Assembly (NCBI RefSeq): GCF_051903925.1
Contig: NZ_CP173678.1
Coordinates: 4,340,001-4,404,000, forward strand
Reading direction: 5' to 3'
Source of the DNA: G051903925 sp051903925
GTDB taxonomy: Bacteria > Pseudomonadota > Alphaproteobacteria > Zavarziniales > Zavarziniaceae
DNA: 64,000 bases
A model generated the notes under the pieces. The model ran no database searches. It saw only the letters and a program-made list of their open reading frames with translations, and was not told the origin of the DNA. The translations under genes were made by a program, and so were the position numbers. This document shows, in pieces, positions 19,057 through 28,446 of this stretch. How positions within the stretch are numbered: the first letter of the stretch is position 1; each line of letters opens with the position of its first letter.

Positions 19057-19174
19057 CGAGGCAAACGATATTATTCATTGGAAGCATTCTGAACTGTACC
19101 CAAGATATGGCCCTGTTGCGCTGCGGTGCAAACGGATCACCAGACGCCCCTTCCCAAGCAAGGACCGGATACAC

Positions 19175-19714
19175 ATGCTGACCATCGGCGACCGCTTCCC
19201 CGAATTCTCCCTCAAGGCCGTAGTCTCGACCGATCTCAAGAACGCCTTCACCACGCTCACCGACCGCTCCGACGAGGGCAAGTGGAAGGTCGTCTTCTTC
19301 TGGCCCAAGGATTTCACGTTCGTCTGCCCGACCGAGATCGCGGCGTTCGGCAAGCTGAACGAGGATTTCAACGACCGCGACGCCGTCGTCTATGGCGTGT
19401 CGACCGACAGCGAGTTCGTGCACTTGGCCTGGCGCCGCGACCATGACGACCTGCGCGACCTGCCCTTCCCCATGATCGCCGACATCAAGCGCGAGCTCTC
19501 CGCCGCCCTCGGCATCCTGGACAAGGCCGAAGGCGTTGCCCTCCGCGCGACGTTCATCGTCGACCCCGAAGGCGTGATCCGCTTCGTCTCGGTCAACGAC
19601 CTGTCGGTGGGCCGGAACCCGGCCGAGGTTCTGCGCGTGCTCGACGCGCTGCAGACGGACGAGCTGTGCCCCTGCAACTGGCAGAAGGGCGAGGAGGTGC
19701 TGCAGGCCGCCTGA
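19175..19714 (+). CDS. ahpC: Alkyl hydroperoxide reductase C-type 2-Cys peroxiredoxin
   Basis: A 179-residue peroxiredoxin. The peroxidatic cysteine is C51 in FTFVCPTE, and the resolving site is ELCPCNW near the C-terminus. It reduces H2O2 and organic peroxides; the electron donor is probably AhpD encoded downstream, as no AhpF is present. ATG 19175 follows AAGGA; the upstream continuation of the frame is an antisense shadow of oxyR. Confidence 0.93.
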   Translation: MLTIGDRFPEFSLKAVVSTDLKNAFTTLTDRSDEGKWKVVFFWPKDFTFVCPTEIAAFGKLNEDFNDRDAVVYGVSTDSEFVHLAWRRDHDDLRDLPFPMIADIKRELSAALGILDKAEGVALRATFIVDPEGVIRFVSVNDLSVGRNPAEVLRVLDALQTDELCPCNWQKGEEVLQAA

Positions 19715-19763
19715 TCGGACCTCTCCGCCGATCGGGCCGGTGCCTCGGCATCCGCGCCCCCAG

Positions 19764-19797
19764 GGAAGGCCGGCCGGCCCATCCGGCCGGCCTTTCC
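19764..19797 (+). terminator. GC-rich hairpin between ahpC and ahpD
   Basis: AAGGCCGGCCGG and its exact complement around a five-base loop form a 12-bp stem, extendable with one mismatch. There is no T-run, so it is more likely an attenuator or mRNA-stabilising element that sets the AhpC:AhpD ratio than a full terminator. Confidence 0.5.
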
Positions 19798-19830
19798 ACC
19801 CCTTCGACACGCAGACCTGAGGTTGCCCCG

Positions 19831-20388
19831 ATGTCCCTCGATTCCCTGAAGTCCCGCCTGCCCGATTATGCCAAGGACCTGAAGCTGAACCTGTCGTCGC
19901 TGGCGACCGAGGTCAGCCTGACCGAGCAGCAGCGCGCCGGCACGTTCGTGGCCTCTGCCCTCGCCTCGCGCGAGGCGTCGGTAATTGCCGCAGTCGTGGC
20001 CGAGTTCGGCCCCAAGCTCTCGCCCGAGGCGCTGAACGCGGCCAAGGCGGCGGCCGCGATCATGGGCATGAACAACATCTATTACCGCTTCGTGCACCTC
20101 TCCTCGGCCAAGGACTACAAGACCCTGCCGGCCAAGCTGCGCATGAACGTGATCGCCAAGCCGGGTGTCGAGAAGGCGGATTTCGAACTGTGGTCGCTGG
20201 CCGTCTCGGCCATCAATGGCTGCGGCATGTGCATCGACGCGCACGAGCATGAACTGCGCAAGGCCGGCCTCTCGGCTGACGCGATCCAGGCCGCGGTGCG
20301 CATCGCGTCCGTTGTCCATGCGGTGGCCGCCGTCCTCGACGGCGAGGCGGCCCTGGCCGGTGCCGGCTCGGTCGCCCAGGCGGCCTGA
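19831..20388 (+). CDS. ahpD: Alkyl hydroperoxidase AhpD
   Basis: A 185-residue all-helical protein of the carboxymuconolactone decarboxylase-like family. The redox motif is C131-x2-C134 with H138 (NGCGMCIDAHEHE), as in mycobacterial AhpD, which passes electrons from lipoamide proteins to AhpC. It lies 116 nt after ahpC with a hairpin between them. Confidence 0.93.
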   Translation: MSLDSLKSRLPDYAKDLKLNLSSLATEVSLTEQQRAGTFVASALASREASVIAAVVAEFGPKLSPEALNAAKAAAAIMGMNNIYYRFVHLSSAKDYKTLPAKLRMNVIAKPGVEKADFELWSLAVSAINGCGMCIDAHEHELRKAGLSADAIQAAVRIASVVHAVAAVLDGEAALAGAGSVAQAA

Positions 20389-20405
20389 GGCAGCCTGCCG
20401 GCAGG

Positions 20406-21890
20406 TCAGGCCGAAACGGGCCTGACCTGCCGGCTCAGCACCATGCCCTCGATATCCTCGGCCGGCATCGGACGGCCGAAGAGGAAGCCCTGGAACTGGG
20501 TGCAGCCCTGCGCGATGAGGAAGGCCTGCTGCTCCACCGTCTCGACCCCTTCGGCGATCACGGTCAGGCCCAGCTGGCGACCCAGTGAAATGATCCCCTT
20601 GGCGATCACCGCGGCGTGCTCGCTCTCCAGCATGTCGCGGACAAAGGCGCGGTCGATCTTCATCTCGGCCAGGGGAAAGTCCTTCAGGTACTTCAACGAC
20701 GAATAGCCGGTGCCGAAATCGTCGAGTGCTACGTCGATTCCGCCGTGGCGCAGGCGCCTCATCTTGGCGGCCACGTCGTCGGGGTCGCCCACCATCACGC
20801 TTTCCGTCAGTTCCAGCTTCAGGCGCCGCGGTTCGATGCCATGGCGCGCCAGGGTGGCGAACACCTCATCGACGAAGGCCCCCTCGAAGAACTGCTGCGA
20901 ACTGACATTCACCGAGATCGACAGGTGGCGCAGGTCCGGGACCGCGGCCCAGCGGGCCAGCTGGCGACAGGCCTCGTCCAGGACCCAGGTGCCGATGGGA
21001 TACATGATGCCCAGCATCTCGGCCGCCGGAATGAACTCGCCCGGCGGGACCATGCCGCGCGTCGGGTGCTGCCAGCGGATCAACGCTTCCGCGCCCAGGA
21101 CCCGCCCATGGCGGTCGACCTGCGGCTGGTAGTGCAGCAGGAACTGGCGGTTCCACAAGGCGACGTGCAGTTCCCGCCCGATGCGGCCCCGCAGCGCAAG
21201 CTGGGTCTGCATCACCGCAAGGCAGAGGATGCCGCCTCCAACCGCCATGGCGCTCTGCACCCACGAGCCGAGGACGCGGACCTCCGGCGGCAAGGGCTTG
21301 GCCCAGGGGAAGGCCAGCAGCGCGCTGGAAAAGACGACGAAGGTGGCCAGGTTCAGCGCCGTGAAGCCGAACCGCAGCCATGGCTCGTGCCGGCGGAATG
21401 TCATGAATGCGACGAACGCCATGGGCAGCAGGAACAGGTGGACGACACGCGGCGCATGGCCGTCCGGCACGTCCCAGTAAAGACAGATCGCCACGACGAT
21501 CAGGTAGGTCTGGACATGGGCGACGACCATAGCGGTCTTCAACTGCCCGCGGGTGCCCAGCGCCCAGATCAGGCCGGCCCCGATCAGCACCGGCGCCTCC
21601 AGCGCTGCTTCCGTGTATTGGCCAAGTGCCAGGAACAGGGTCAGCCACAGCAGGCCAAGCACCCCCATGCACAGCGCGACCAGGCGGCAGACGAACACCG
21701 TCCGCAGGCTGAGCGCATCGTCAGCACTCATCCCGCCGGAGTTCCAGTCCCCGGTTCCCAGCACCATGTGCAACGACTTCAGCACAAGACCCGCATTGCC
21801 TCCGGCTGTGGCCCGCCCGGCCCACCAATTCAAGCTTACCCTGCCGTTATAGCGCCCGAGGCCTGAGCCGATGGTTAACGCGGCAGCCAT
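20406..21890 (-). CDS. Membrane-anchored EAL-domain c-di-GMP phosphodiesterase
   Basis: Up to 494 residues. About six hydrophobic segments (residues roughly 65-245) precede a complete EAL domain: GAEALIRWQHP, then LELTESVMVGD, DDFGTGYSSLKYL, and AEGVETVEQQ. The metal and catalytic residues are all present, so it should hydrolyse c-di-GMP. The start is uncertain: ATGs at 21890, 21767 and 21731 are in frame, and the first 40 codons contain TTA, AGG and ACA, suggesting a later start. It converges on ahpD. Confidence 0.87.
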   Translation of the reverse strand: MAAALTIGSGLGRYNGRVSLNWWAGRATAGGNAGLVLKSLHMVLGTGDWNSGGMSADDALSLRTVFVCRLVALCMGVLGLLWLTLFLALGQYTEAALEAPVLIGAGLIWALGTRGQLKTAMVVAHVQTYLIVVAICLYWDVPDGHAPRVVHLFLLPMAFVAFMTFRRHEPWLRFGFTALNLATFVVFSSALLAFPWAKPLPPEVRVLGSWVQSAMAVGGGILCLAVMQTQLALRGRIGRELHVALWNRQFLLHYQPQVDRHGRVLGAEALIRWQHPTRGMVPPGEFIPAAEMLGIMYPIGTWVLDEACRQLARWAAVPDLRHLSISVNVSSQQFFEGAFVDEVFATLARHGIEPRRLKLELTESVMVGDPDDVAAKMRRLRHGGIDVALDDFGTGYSSLKYLKDFPLAEMKIDRAFVRDMLESEHAAVIAKGIISLGRQLGLTVIAEGVETVEQQAFLIAQGCTQFQGFLFGRPMPAEDIEGMVLSRQVRPVSA

Positions 21891-22007
21891 CCTGTCGACA
21901 ATCGTCCTGCTGCGGGGGCGTTCAAGGTAAGGATCGATACGCCGCTAATGCCGTGTGCCGCGCGCGCGGCCTAGACTGGCGCCGACGCACCGCCGGGGAT
22001 GGCAGCC

Positions 22008-22862
22008 ATGCAGACGCTGAAGGTCTATCAATCGCTCTGGGCGACAGAGCAGCGCATCCCGGGCGTGCCTGAAAAGCCATATGCGGAACGCTTCGACGCG
22101 GTGAAGGCGGCCGGTTTCGACGGCATGTGCGTGGACCTCGGCTCGACCTCGCTCGACGCGGCCAGGGCGACGATCCCGGAATTCCGCCGCACCGGCCTGG
22201 GTGGCATGCTCAACGCCTTTCCCCAGACGATCGAGGGCCTGCGCCCCGCGCTGCACTTCGCCAAGGAGATCGGCGCGCCCTATGTCGTGGTCATCGGCCA
22301 GGTCATGCCCCTGTCGGTCGAGGGGATGATCCCGGTCATCCGCGCTTGGCTTGCCATGGCGGAGCAGGAGGGCATGCCCATCCTGTTCGAGACGCACCGC
22401 AACTGCATCACCAACGACCTGTTCACGACCCTGCTGCTGCTGGACGCGATCCCCGAACTGCGCCTGTGCGCCGACCTGTCCCACTTCCTGCTGGACCGGG
22501 AGTTCGTCTACCCGATCAGTGCCGCCAACAACGCCCTGATGCAGCGGATCATGGACCGGTCCGAGACGTTCCAGGGCCGGGTCGCCAGCCGCGAACAGAT
22601 CCAGGTGGCGATCGACTTCCCCCAGAACCGCAAGTGGCTGGACCAGTTCGTGTCCTGGTGGGAGTACGGCTTCCGCTCCTGGCGCGCGCGGGCCGGCCAG
22701 GACGACACCATGATCTTCCTGTGCGAACTGGGTCCGCCCGAATACGCGATCACCGGAGCCGACGGGAAGGAGCTGAGCGACCGCGCCGCAGAAGCGCAGA
22801 CCCTGAAGCGCATCGCCCAGGACCTGTGGGCCCGCACCGCCCCCGGCGCCGCACCCGCCTGA
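22008..22862 (+). CDS. Xylose isomerase-like TIM-barrel (sugar phosphate isomerase/epimerase family) protein
   Basis: A 284-residue protein of the AP-endonuclease-2 superfamily. Metal-site-like residues occur in ILFETHRNC, RLCADLSHFLL and CELGPPEYA. Substrate is unknown. ATG 22008 is chosen because GGGGATGG is well placed before it; an ATG at 21999 sits inside that ribosome-binding site. Confidence 0.75.
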   Translation: MQTLKVYQSLWATEQRIPGVPEKPYAERFDAVKAAGFDGMCVDLGSTSLDAARATIPEFRRTGLGGMLNAFPQTIEGLRPALHFAKEIGAPYVVVIGQVMPLSVEGMIPVIRAWLAMAEQEGMPILFETHRNCITNDLFTTLLLLDAIPELRLCADLSHFLLDREFVYPISAANNALMQRIMDRSETFQGRVASREQIQVAIDFPQNRKWLDQFVSWWEYGFRSWRARAGQDDTMIFLCELGPPEYAITGADGKELSDRAAEAQTLKRIAQDLWARTAPGAAPA

Positions 22863-22971
22863 TCGTCCCATGGCGGGGCGGTCAGCGCAGTTGGCGCCCC
22901 GATGCGATGCCGGACACAGCATGGCGCGCCAGCCATCCCGGCAGCTTAACGCCCACGTCATTCTCCTTTAT

Positions 22972-23997
22972 ATGTCGGACATGGCGCCTGTCCTGAACCG
23001 CACCAATCTGGTCGATCCGTTCGGCCGCCATGTCAGCTACCTGCGGGTGTCGGTCACGGACCGCTGCGACTTCCGCTGTGTCTACTGCATGGCGGAAGAG
23101 ATGACCTTCCTGCCCAAGGCCGAGCTGCTGACGCTTGAGGAACTGGACAGGCTGTGCTCCGCCTTCGTGGCGCAAGGGGTCCGCAAGCTGCGCCTGACGG
23201 GGGGCGAGCCCCTGGTCCGCCGCAACATCATGAGCCTGATCACCAGCCTGGGGCGTCACCTGCGCTCCGGCGCGCTGGAAGAGCTGACGCTGACCACCAA
23301 TGGCAGCCAGCTGGCGCGCCATGCGGAAGGACTGGCGGCGGCTGGCGTGCGGCGCATCAACGTCTCGCTCGATTCGCTGGACCCCGAGCGCTTTGCCCGG
23401 ATCACCCGGCGCGGCCAGCTTGACCAGGTCCTGCAGGGGATCGCCGCGGCGCGGGCGGCTGGCCTTGCCATCAAGATCAACGCCGTCGCCCTCGCCGGGG
23501 TGAACGACGACGAATACGACCGCATGATCCGCTGGTGCGGCGAGCTTGGCCTGGACCTGACCCTGATCGAGACGATGCCGCTGGGCGACATCGACGGCGA
23601 CCGGACCGAGCACTACCTGCCCCTGAGTCGCGTGCGGCGCGATCTTGAACGGCGCTGGACCCTGGTCGACAGCGACTATCGCACCGGCGGGCCGGCGCGC
23701 TATGTCCGCGTGGCGGAGACGGGCGGGCGGCTGGGCTTCATCACCCCGATGACCCACAATTTCTGCGAATCATGCAATCGCGTGCGCGTCACCTGCACCG
23801 GCACGCTGTACATGTGCCTGGGGCAGGAGGATGCGGCCGACCTGCGCGGACCCCTGCGCGCCAGCGCCGGGGACGAGTTGCTGCACGCGGCCATTCGCGA
23901 GGCGATCGCCCGCAAGCCCAAGGGGCACGACTTCATCATCGATCGGCACCAGACGCGCCCGGCCGTGGCCCGGCACATGAGCGTCACCGGCGGCTGA
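22972..23997 (+). CDS. moaA: GTP 3',8-cyclase MoaA
   Basis: A 341-residue radical-SAM enzyme of molybdenum cofactor synthesis. The N-terminal cluster is C32-x3-C36-x2-C39 (RCDFRCVYC), followed by LRLTGGEPLVRR. The C-terminal cluster is NFCESCNRVRVTCTGTLYMCL, and the chain ends in the required GG. Other moa genes are not adjacent. The start is uncertain between ATG 22972 and 22981; neither has a strong ribosome-binding site. Confidence 0.93.
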   Translation: MSDMAPVLNRTNLVDPFGRHVSYLRVSVTDRCDFRCVYCMAEEMTFLPKAELLTLEELDRLCSAFVAQGVRKLRLTGGEPLVRRNIMSLITSLGRHLRSGALEELTLTTNGSQLARHAEGLAAAGVRRINVSLDSLDPERFARITRRGQLDQVLQGIAAARAAGLAIKINAVALAGVNDDEYDRMIRWCGELGLDLTLIETMPLGDIDGDRTEHYLPLSRVRRDLERRWTLVDSDYRTGGPARYVRVAETGGRLGFITPMTHNFCESCNRVRVTCTGTLYMCLGQEDAADLRGPLRASAGDELLHAAIREAIARKPKGHDFIIDRHQTRPAVARHMSVTGG

Positions 23998-24052
23998 CCC
24001 GACCCACCATCACATCCCCACCGCATTCCAGCGAGCGAGCCAGGAACACGCC

Positions 24053-24877
24053 ATGCCCGCGCCCGAGCAGACGGATTCGCCCGTGCCCGAGCCCCAGGCC
24101 CCGGAGCCCAGGCGGCCTGAGCGCCTGACCTTCGTCGCCAGCCCATCCCCCCGCGCCCAGTCGGCACTTGAATCGCTGGCGGCACGCTACAAGAACCACC
24201 CGGTCGACCAGGCCGACGTGATCGTCGCCCTGGGCGGCGACGGCTTCATGCTGACCACGCTGCACCGGTACATGGCGCGGAAGCTGCCGATCTACGGCAT
24301 GAACCAGGGCACCGTCGGGTTCCTCATGAACCGCTATGACGAGATCGACCTGCCTGCCCGCCTGGCCGCGGCCGAGCAGGCGCAGCTTCATCCGTTGCGG
24401 ATGACGGCACTGACCGCCGGCGGCTCCGAACACGAGGCGCTTGCGATCAACGAAGTGTCGATGCTGCGCGAGACACGCCAGGCGGCCAAGCTGCGCATCA
24501 CGGTGAACGGTCGCACCCGCCTTCAGGAACTGGCCTGCGACGGGGTGCTGGTGTCGACCCCGGTGGGCAGCACGGCCTACAACCTGTCGGCGCATGGGCC
24601 GATCCTGCCGCTGAACTCGAACACGCTGGCATTGACCCCGATCAGCGCCTTCCGCCCGCGACGCTGGCATGGGGCCATCCTGCCGGACAGCGTCACGATC
24701 GGGCTGGAAGTGCTGGAAGCGGACAAGCGCCCGGTCAGCGCCGTCGCCGACAATACCGAGGTGCGTCAGGTCGTCAGCGTGCAGGTGGCGCAGGCGACGG
24801 ACGTCACGCTGACCATGCTGTTCGATGTCGGCCGCAATCTGGACGAGCGCATCCTGACGGAGCAATTCTTTCACTGA
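24053..24877 (+). CDS. nadK: NAD kinase
   Basis: A 274-residue ATP-NAD kinase. Motifs are VALGGDGFML, NQGTVGFLMN, the NE dipeptide in LAINEVSML, and DGVLVSTPVGSTAYNLS. It phosphorylates NAD to NADP. A Pro/Glu-rich extension of about 22 residues precedes the domain. It is 55 nt after moaA and may share its transcript. Confidence 0.92.
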   Translation: MPAPEQTDSPVPEPQAPEPRRPERLTFVASPSPRAQSALESLAARYKNHPVDQADVIVALGGDGFMLTTLHRYMARKLPIYGMNQGTVGFLMNRYDEIDLPARLAAAEQAQLHPLRMTALTAGGSEHEALAINEVSMLRETRQAAKLRITVNGRTRLQELACDGVLVSTPVGSTAYNLSAHGPILPLNSNTLALTPISAFRPRRWHGAILPDSVTIGLEVLEADKRPVSAVADNTEVRQVVSVQVAQATDVTLTMLFDVGRNLDERILTEQFFH

Positions 24878-24913
24878 ACGGCCAACGCCGGGACAGTTCG
24901 AGGGGGAACAGCC

Positions 24914-25342
24914 TTGCGGATCCTGATCCATCCCCTGCTTCAGGGGGCGGTTTTGCTGCTGATCGGCGGCATCATGCTGGTGGGGGGCGAGGATGCCGCC
25001 GCCTGGAATGCCGGCGTGCTGTTCTTCTGCCTGCTGGCGTTCGGGATCCTGGCGCCCCTGTCGGCGCTGGCCGCTCCGGCCTTTGGCACCCACATGCAGA
25101 ACGCCACGGCCGTGTGGCTGTGGCTGGCCTTCCTGCTGACGATCGCGGCACTTTATGCCATGGGCTATGACCAGATCGGCAACGCCCTGGCCCAGCCCCT
25201 GGGCTTCATCGAAGGGGCCGCCGTCTTTCCGCTGATGGCGATGGTGGCACTGCTGATCCGCCCCTTCGTCCGGGCCCGCCCCGTCGCCACCGCCAGCAGC
25301 CCCGCGCCACGCCTGGACGAGGACAGGTCCGCCGATCCCTGA
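24914..25342 (+). CDS. Small integral membrane protein, function unknown
   Basis: A 142-residue protein with four predicted membrane helices (about residues 8-26, 34-56, 64-86 and 98-116) and a hydrophilic C-terminal tail. The only sensible start is TTG at 24914, after a strong GAGGGGG. I do not recognise the family. Confidence 0.65.
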   Translation: MRILIHPLLQGAVLLLIGGIMLVGGEDAAAWNAGVLFFCLLAFGILAPLSALAAPAFGTHMQNATAVWLWLAFLLTIAALYAMGYDQIGNALAQPLGFIEGAAVFPLMAMVALLIRPFVRARPVATASSPAPRLDEDRSADP

Positions 25343-25453
25343 GCCCGGGCGACGCGGGACCAACCGCAGCCCGTGCTTGCCAGGACGGAAAGCCGCGGAC
25401 TAGGCTTGTTGCGCTGCAATGCGATGCAGGCCTGAGGGGGCGCAAGCAAACGC

Positions 25454-26545
25454 ATGGGAAGAGCCGTTGCGGTCGACGTGCGCGGTGTCAGCAAGGTCTT
25501 CGATGGCGGCCGCGCCCCCCATGTGCGGGCGCTGGACACCGTGTCCGTGGGCATCCTGGAGAACGAGTTCTTCACCCTCCTGGGGCCATCAGGCTGCGGC
25601 AAGACCACCCTGCTGCGCCTGATCGCCGGGTTCGAGCAACCCACCGCCGGCGAGATCCTGCTGCATGGGGCGCGGATCGACCACCTTCCGCCCTATCGCC
25701 GACCGATCAATACCGTGTTCCAGTCCTATGCCCTGTTCCCGCACCTGAGTGTGGCGGAGAACGTCGCCTTTGGCCTGGATATGCAGAAGCGCAAGCCGGC
25801 CGAGATCGCCGCCCAGGTCCAGCGCATGCTGCACCTGGTGAAGCTCGGCGACCTTGGCGCGCGCCGCCCGGACCAGTTGTCGGGCGGCCAGCAGCAGCGG
25901 GTCGCCCTGGCCCGTGCCCTGGCCAGCCAGCCGCGCGTCCTGCTGCTGGACGAGCCGCTCTCGGCCCTCGACCTCAAGCTCCGCAAGGAGATGCAGATCG
26001 AGCTGAAGCGCCTGCAGACGGAAACCGGCATCACCTTCGTATTCGTGACCCACGACCAGGAGGAGGCGCTGACCATGTCGGATCGCATCGCCGTGATGAG
26101 CGAAGGGCGAATCGTGCAGATGGGCAGCCCGCGCGACATCTACGAGACGCCGGCAACCCGCTACGTCGCCGACTTCATCGGCGAGACGGACTTCCTGGAC
26201 GCGACCCTGGTCGCGACCGAGGGGTCGCTGGCGCGCTGGCGTCTCGCCTCCGGGGCCGAACTCGTCGGCCAGGCCGGCCACGACCTGGCACCCGGCACCC
26301 GTGCCACGTTGTCGACCCGGCCGGAGCGCCTGTCGCTGCTGGCGGAAGGGGGCGCCGGACTGGCCGGCACGATCGAGGCCTGCGTCTATTTCGGGACCGA
26401 CACCACCGTGCATGTCGCCCTCGACGGGGGCGGCGGCTCGATCCGCGTGCGGGAGCAGAGCCATGCGGGCGCGGTGGAGCGGGCCACCGGCACGCGCGTG
26501 ACCGTCGCCCTGCCCCCCGCCGCCGTCCGTCCCCTGGTGGCGTGA
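25454..26545 (+). CDS. potA: Polyamine-type ABC transporter ATP-binding protein (PotA-like)
   Basis: A 363-residue ATPase. Walker A is GPSGCGKTT, the signature is LSGGQQQR and Walker B is VLLLDEPLSALD, followed by a C-terminal TOBE domain (from about residue 265). Together with the two permeases and binding protein downstream it makes a complete spermidine/putrescine-type importer. It is separated from the first permease by 163 nt holding a family 2 repeat with terminator shape. Confidence 0.9.
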   Translation: MGRAVAVDVRGVSKVFDGGRAPHVRALDTVSVGILENEFFTLLGPSGCGKTTLLRLIAGFEQPTAGEILLHGARIDHLPPYRRPINTVFQSYALFPHLSVAENVAFGLDMQKRKPAEIAAQVQRMLHLVKLGDLGARRPDQLSGGQQQRVALARALASQPRVLLLDEPLSALDLKLRKEMQIELKRLQTETGITFVFVTHDQEEALTMSDRIAVMSEGRIVQMGSPRDIYETPATRYVADFIGETDFLDATLVATEGSLARWRLASGAELVGQAGHDLAPGTRATLSTRPERLSLLAEGGAGLAGTIEACVYFGTDTTVHVALDGGGGSIRVREQSHAGAVERATGTRVTVALPPAAVRPLVA

Positions 26546-26652
26546 TGGACGCCGGCCGCCCAGTCCAGAGCGGGGAGAGGGCTGGGACGAGCGCAGGGCG
26601 CAGGCCGTCAACCGCCGCCCCGCCTTTCGCTGACAGGATACCGCCCTCACCC

Positions 26653-26690
26653 AGCCCTCCCCCATCGCTCCGCGACGGGGGAGGGCTTTT
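26653..26690 (+). repeat. Palindromic repeat, family 2, with terminator shape, between potA and potB
   Basis: AGCCCTCCCCCATCGC, a three-base loop, then GCGACGGGGGAGGGCT and a short T-run. It is nearly identical to the terminator downstream of the binding-protein gene (29544-29583), and about 20 bp of upstream flank is shared with 62413-62470. It could reduce read-through from potA. Confidence 0.6.
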
Positions 26691-26708
26691 CGGAGAGGGT
26701 CAACCCAC

Positions 26709-27620
26709 GTGACGGCGGCGGACGTGCCCTTCTGGCGGCGGCCCTGGCCGCGGCGGGTGGCGCTGGTCGGGCCTGCAATGGGCCTGATCATCGGCTTCAT
26801 GGTCCTGCCGCTGGTCCTGATGCTGATCTATTCGTTCCTGACGCGGGCCACCTATGGCGGCGTGATCTGGGAGCTCTCGACCGAGTCCTATGTCAAGTTC
26901 CTGTTCGAGCGGGACCTGGACGACAGCCTGATCTTCAACGAAGCCTATCTCTCCATCTATTTCCGTTCGTTCTGGCTGGCCGGCGTGACCACCATCCTGT
27001 GCGTCATCATCGGCTTTCCAACTGCGCTTTACATGGCGCTGCAAAGCCCGGCGCGAAAGAACCTGCTGGTGTTCCTGGTCACCATCCCGTTCTGGACCAA
27101 TCTGCTGGTGCGCAACTATGCGTGGGTCCTGATGCTGCGGCGCGAGGGCCTGCTGAACGGCATGCTGATGGGCCTTGGCATCACCGACCAGCCGATCCCC
27201 ATGCTCTACAACGACACGGCGATCCTGATCGGCCTGACCTACTCCTTCCTGCCGTTCATGGTCCTGCCGATCTATGCCAGCCTGGAGCGACTGGACTTCC
27301 GCCTGGTGGAGGCGGCCTATGACCTGGGTGCCAATCGCTGGCGGGCGCTGCGGCGCGTCGTCGTGCCCTTGTGCATGCCTGGCATCGCGGCCGGCTCGGC
27401 GCTGGTCTTCATTCCCTGCCTCGGTGCCTATGTGACGCCCGACGTGCTGGGCGGGGGCAAGGCTCTGATGATCGGCAACCTGATCCAGCAGCAGTTCGGC
27501 GCCTCGCAGAACTGGCCATTCGGCGCCGCCCTGTCCTTCACCCTCCTGGCCATCGTCCTGCTGGCCATGGTGCTCTACGCCCTGCGCTTCGGGCGGGAGC
27601 AGGCCCTGGCCAGGGTCTGA
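26709..27620 (+). CDS. potB: Polyamine-type ABC transporter permease (PotB-like)
   Basis: A 303-residue inner-membrane protein with about six helices. The EAA loop that contacts the ATPase is EAAYDLGANRWRALRRVVVPLCMPGI. It starts at GTG 26709. The next permease starts 4 nt after its stop. Confidence 0.88.
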   Translation: MTAADVPFWRRPWPRRVALVGPAMGLIIGFMVLPLVLMLIYSFLTRATYGGVIWELSTESYVKFLFERDLDDSLIFNEAYLSIYFRSFWLAGVTTILCVIIGFPTALYMALQSPARKNLLVFLVTIPFWTNLLVRNYAWVLMLRREGLLNGMLMGLGITDQPIPMLYNDTAILIGLTYSFLPFMVLPIYASLERLDFRLVEAAYDLGANRWRALRRVVVPLCMPGIAAGSALVFIPCLGAYVTPDVLGGGKALMIGNLIQQQFGASQNWPFGAALSFTLLAIVLLAMVLYALRFGREQALARV

Positions 27621-27624
27621 GCCG

Positions 27625-28407
27625 GTGAGTGGCAACTCCTTGCGCCGGTTCCCGGGCACCGGGCTGATGGCGGTCTTCTTCTTTGCCTTCCTCTACCTGC
27701 CCGTGGCGGTGCTGATCGCGCTGTCGTTCAACGAGAACCGCTCGGCCACGATCTGGACCGGCTTCACCATCGACTGGTACTTCCGCATCTTCGAGAACCG
27801 GGACATCGTCGCCGCCGCCATCAACTCGGTCATCGTGGCGACGGCGGCCACGATCTTCTCCACGCTGATCGCCACCATTGCCGCCCTGGGCATGGCGCGC
27901 GACCGCTTTCCTGGCCAGGCCGCCGTGTCGTCCACCATCGCGCTGCCGCTGATCGTGCCCGAGATCATCACCGCGGTGGCGACGCTGATCTTTTTCGTCG
28001 GCATCGGCCTCAGCCTGGGCCTGGGGACGGTGATCCTGGCCCATGTCGTCTTCTGCATCCCCTTCGCCTACCTGCCGATCCGCGCCAGGCTGGAGGGGAT
28101 GGACCGCCGCCTGGCCGATGCCGCGGCCGACCTCTATGCCGACGAGTGGCAGACCTTCCGCCGGGTGACGCTGCCGCTGCTGTGGCCGGGCATCCTGTCG
28201 GGTGCGCTGCTGGCGTTCATCACCAGCCTGGACGACTTCGTCATCACCTTCTTCGTCTCCGGCCCCGGGGCGTCGACGCTGCCGCTCTACATCTTCTCGT
28301 CGATCCGGATCGGCATCTCGCCCGAGATCAACGCGATCTCCTCGGTGATGCTCGTCGTCTCGATCCTCTTCGTCTCGCTGTCCTTCCTCATCGGGCGGCG
28401 CGGCTGA
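27625..28407 (+). CDS. potC: Polyamine-type ABC transporter permease (PotC-like)
   Basis: A 260-residue membrane protein with six helices. The EAA loop is DAAADLYADEWQTFRRVTLPLLWPGI, followed by ITSLDDFVITFFVSGPG, a segment typical of PotC/PotI. It starts at GTG 27625 and is translationally close to the upstream permease. Confidence 0.9.
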   Translation: MSGNSLRRFPGTGLMAVFFFAFLYLPVAVLIALSFNENRSATIWTGFTIDWYFRIFENRDIVAAAINSVIVATAATIFSTLIATIAALGMARDRFPGQAAVSSTIALPLIVPEIITAVATLIFFVGIGLSLGLGTVILAHVVFCIPFAYLPIRARLEGMDRRLADAAADLYADEWQTFRRVTLPLLWPGILSGALLAFITSLDDFVITFFVSGPGASTLPLYIFSSIRIGISPEINAISSVMLVVSILFVSLSFLIGRRG

Positions 28408-28446
28408 TAGGCTTTTTCCATCCAACCACCGAGGGGGAGCCCGGTC

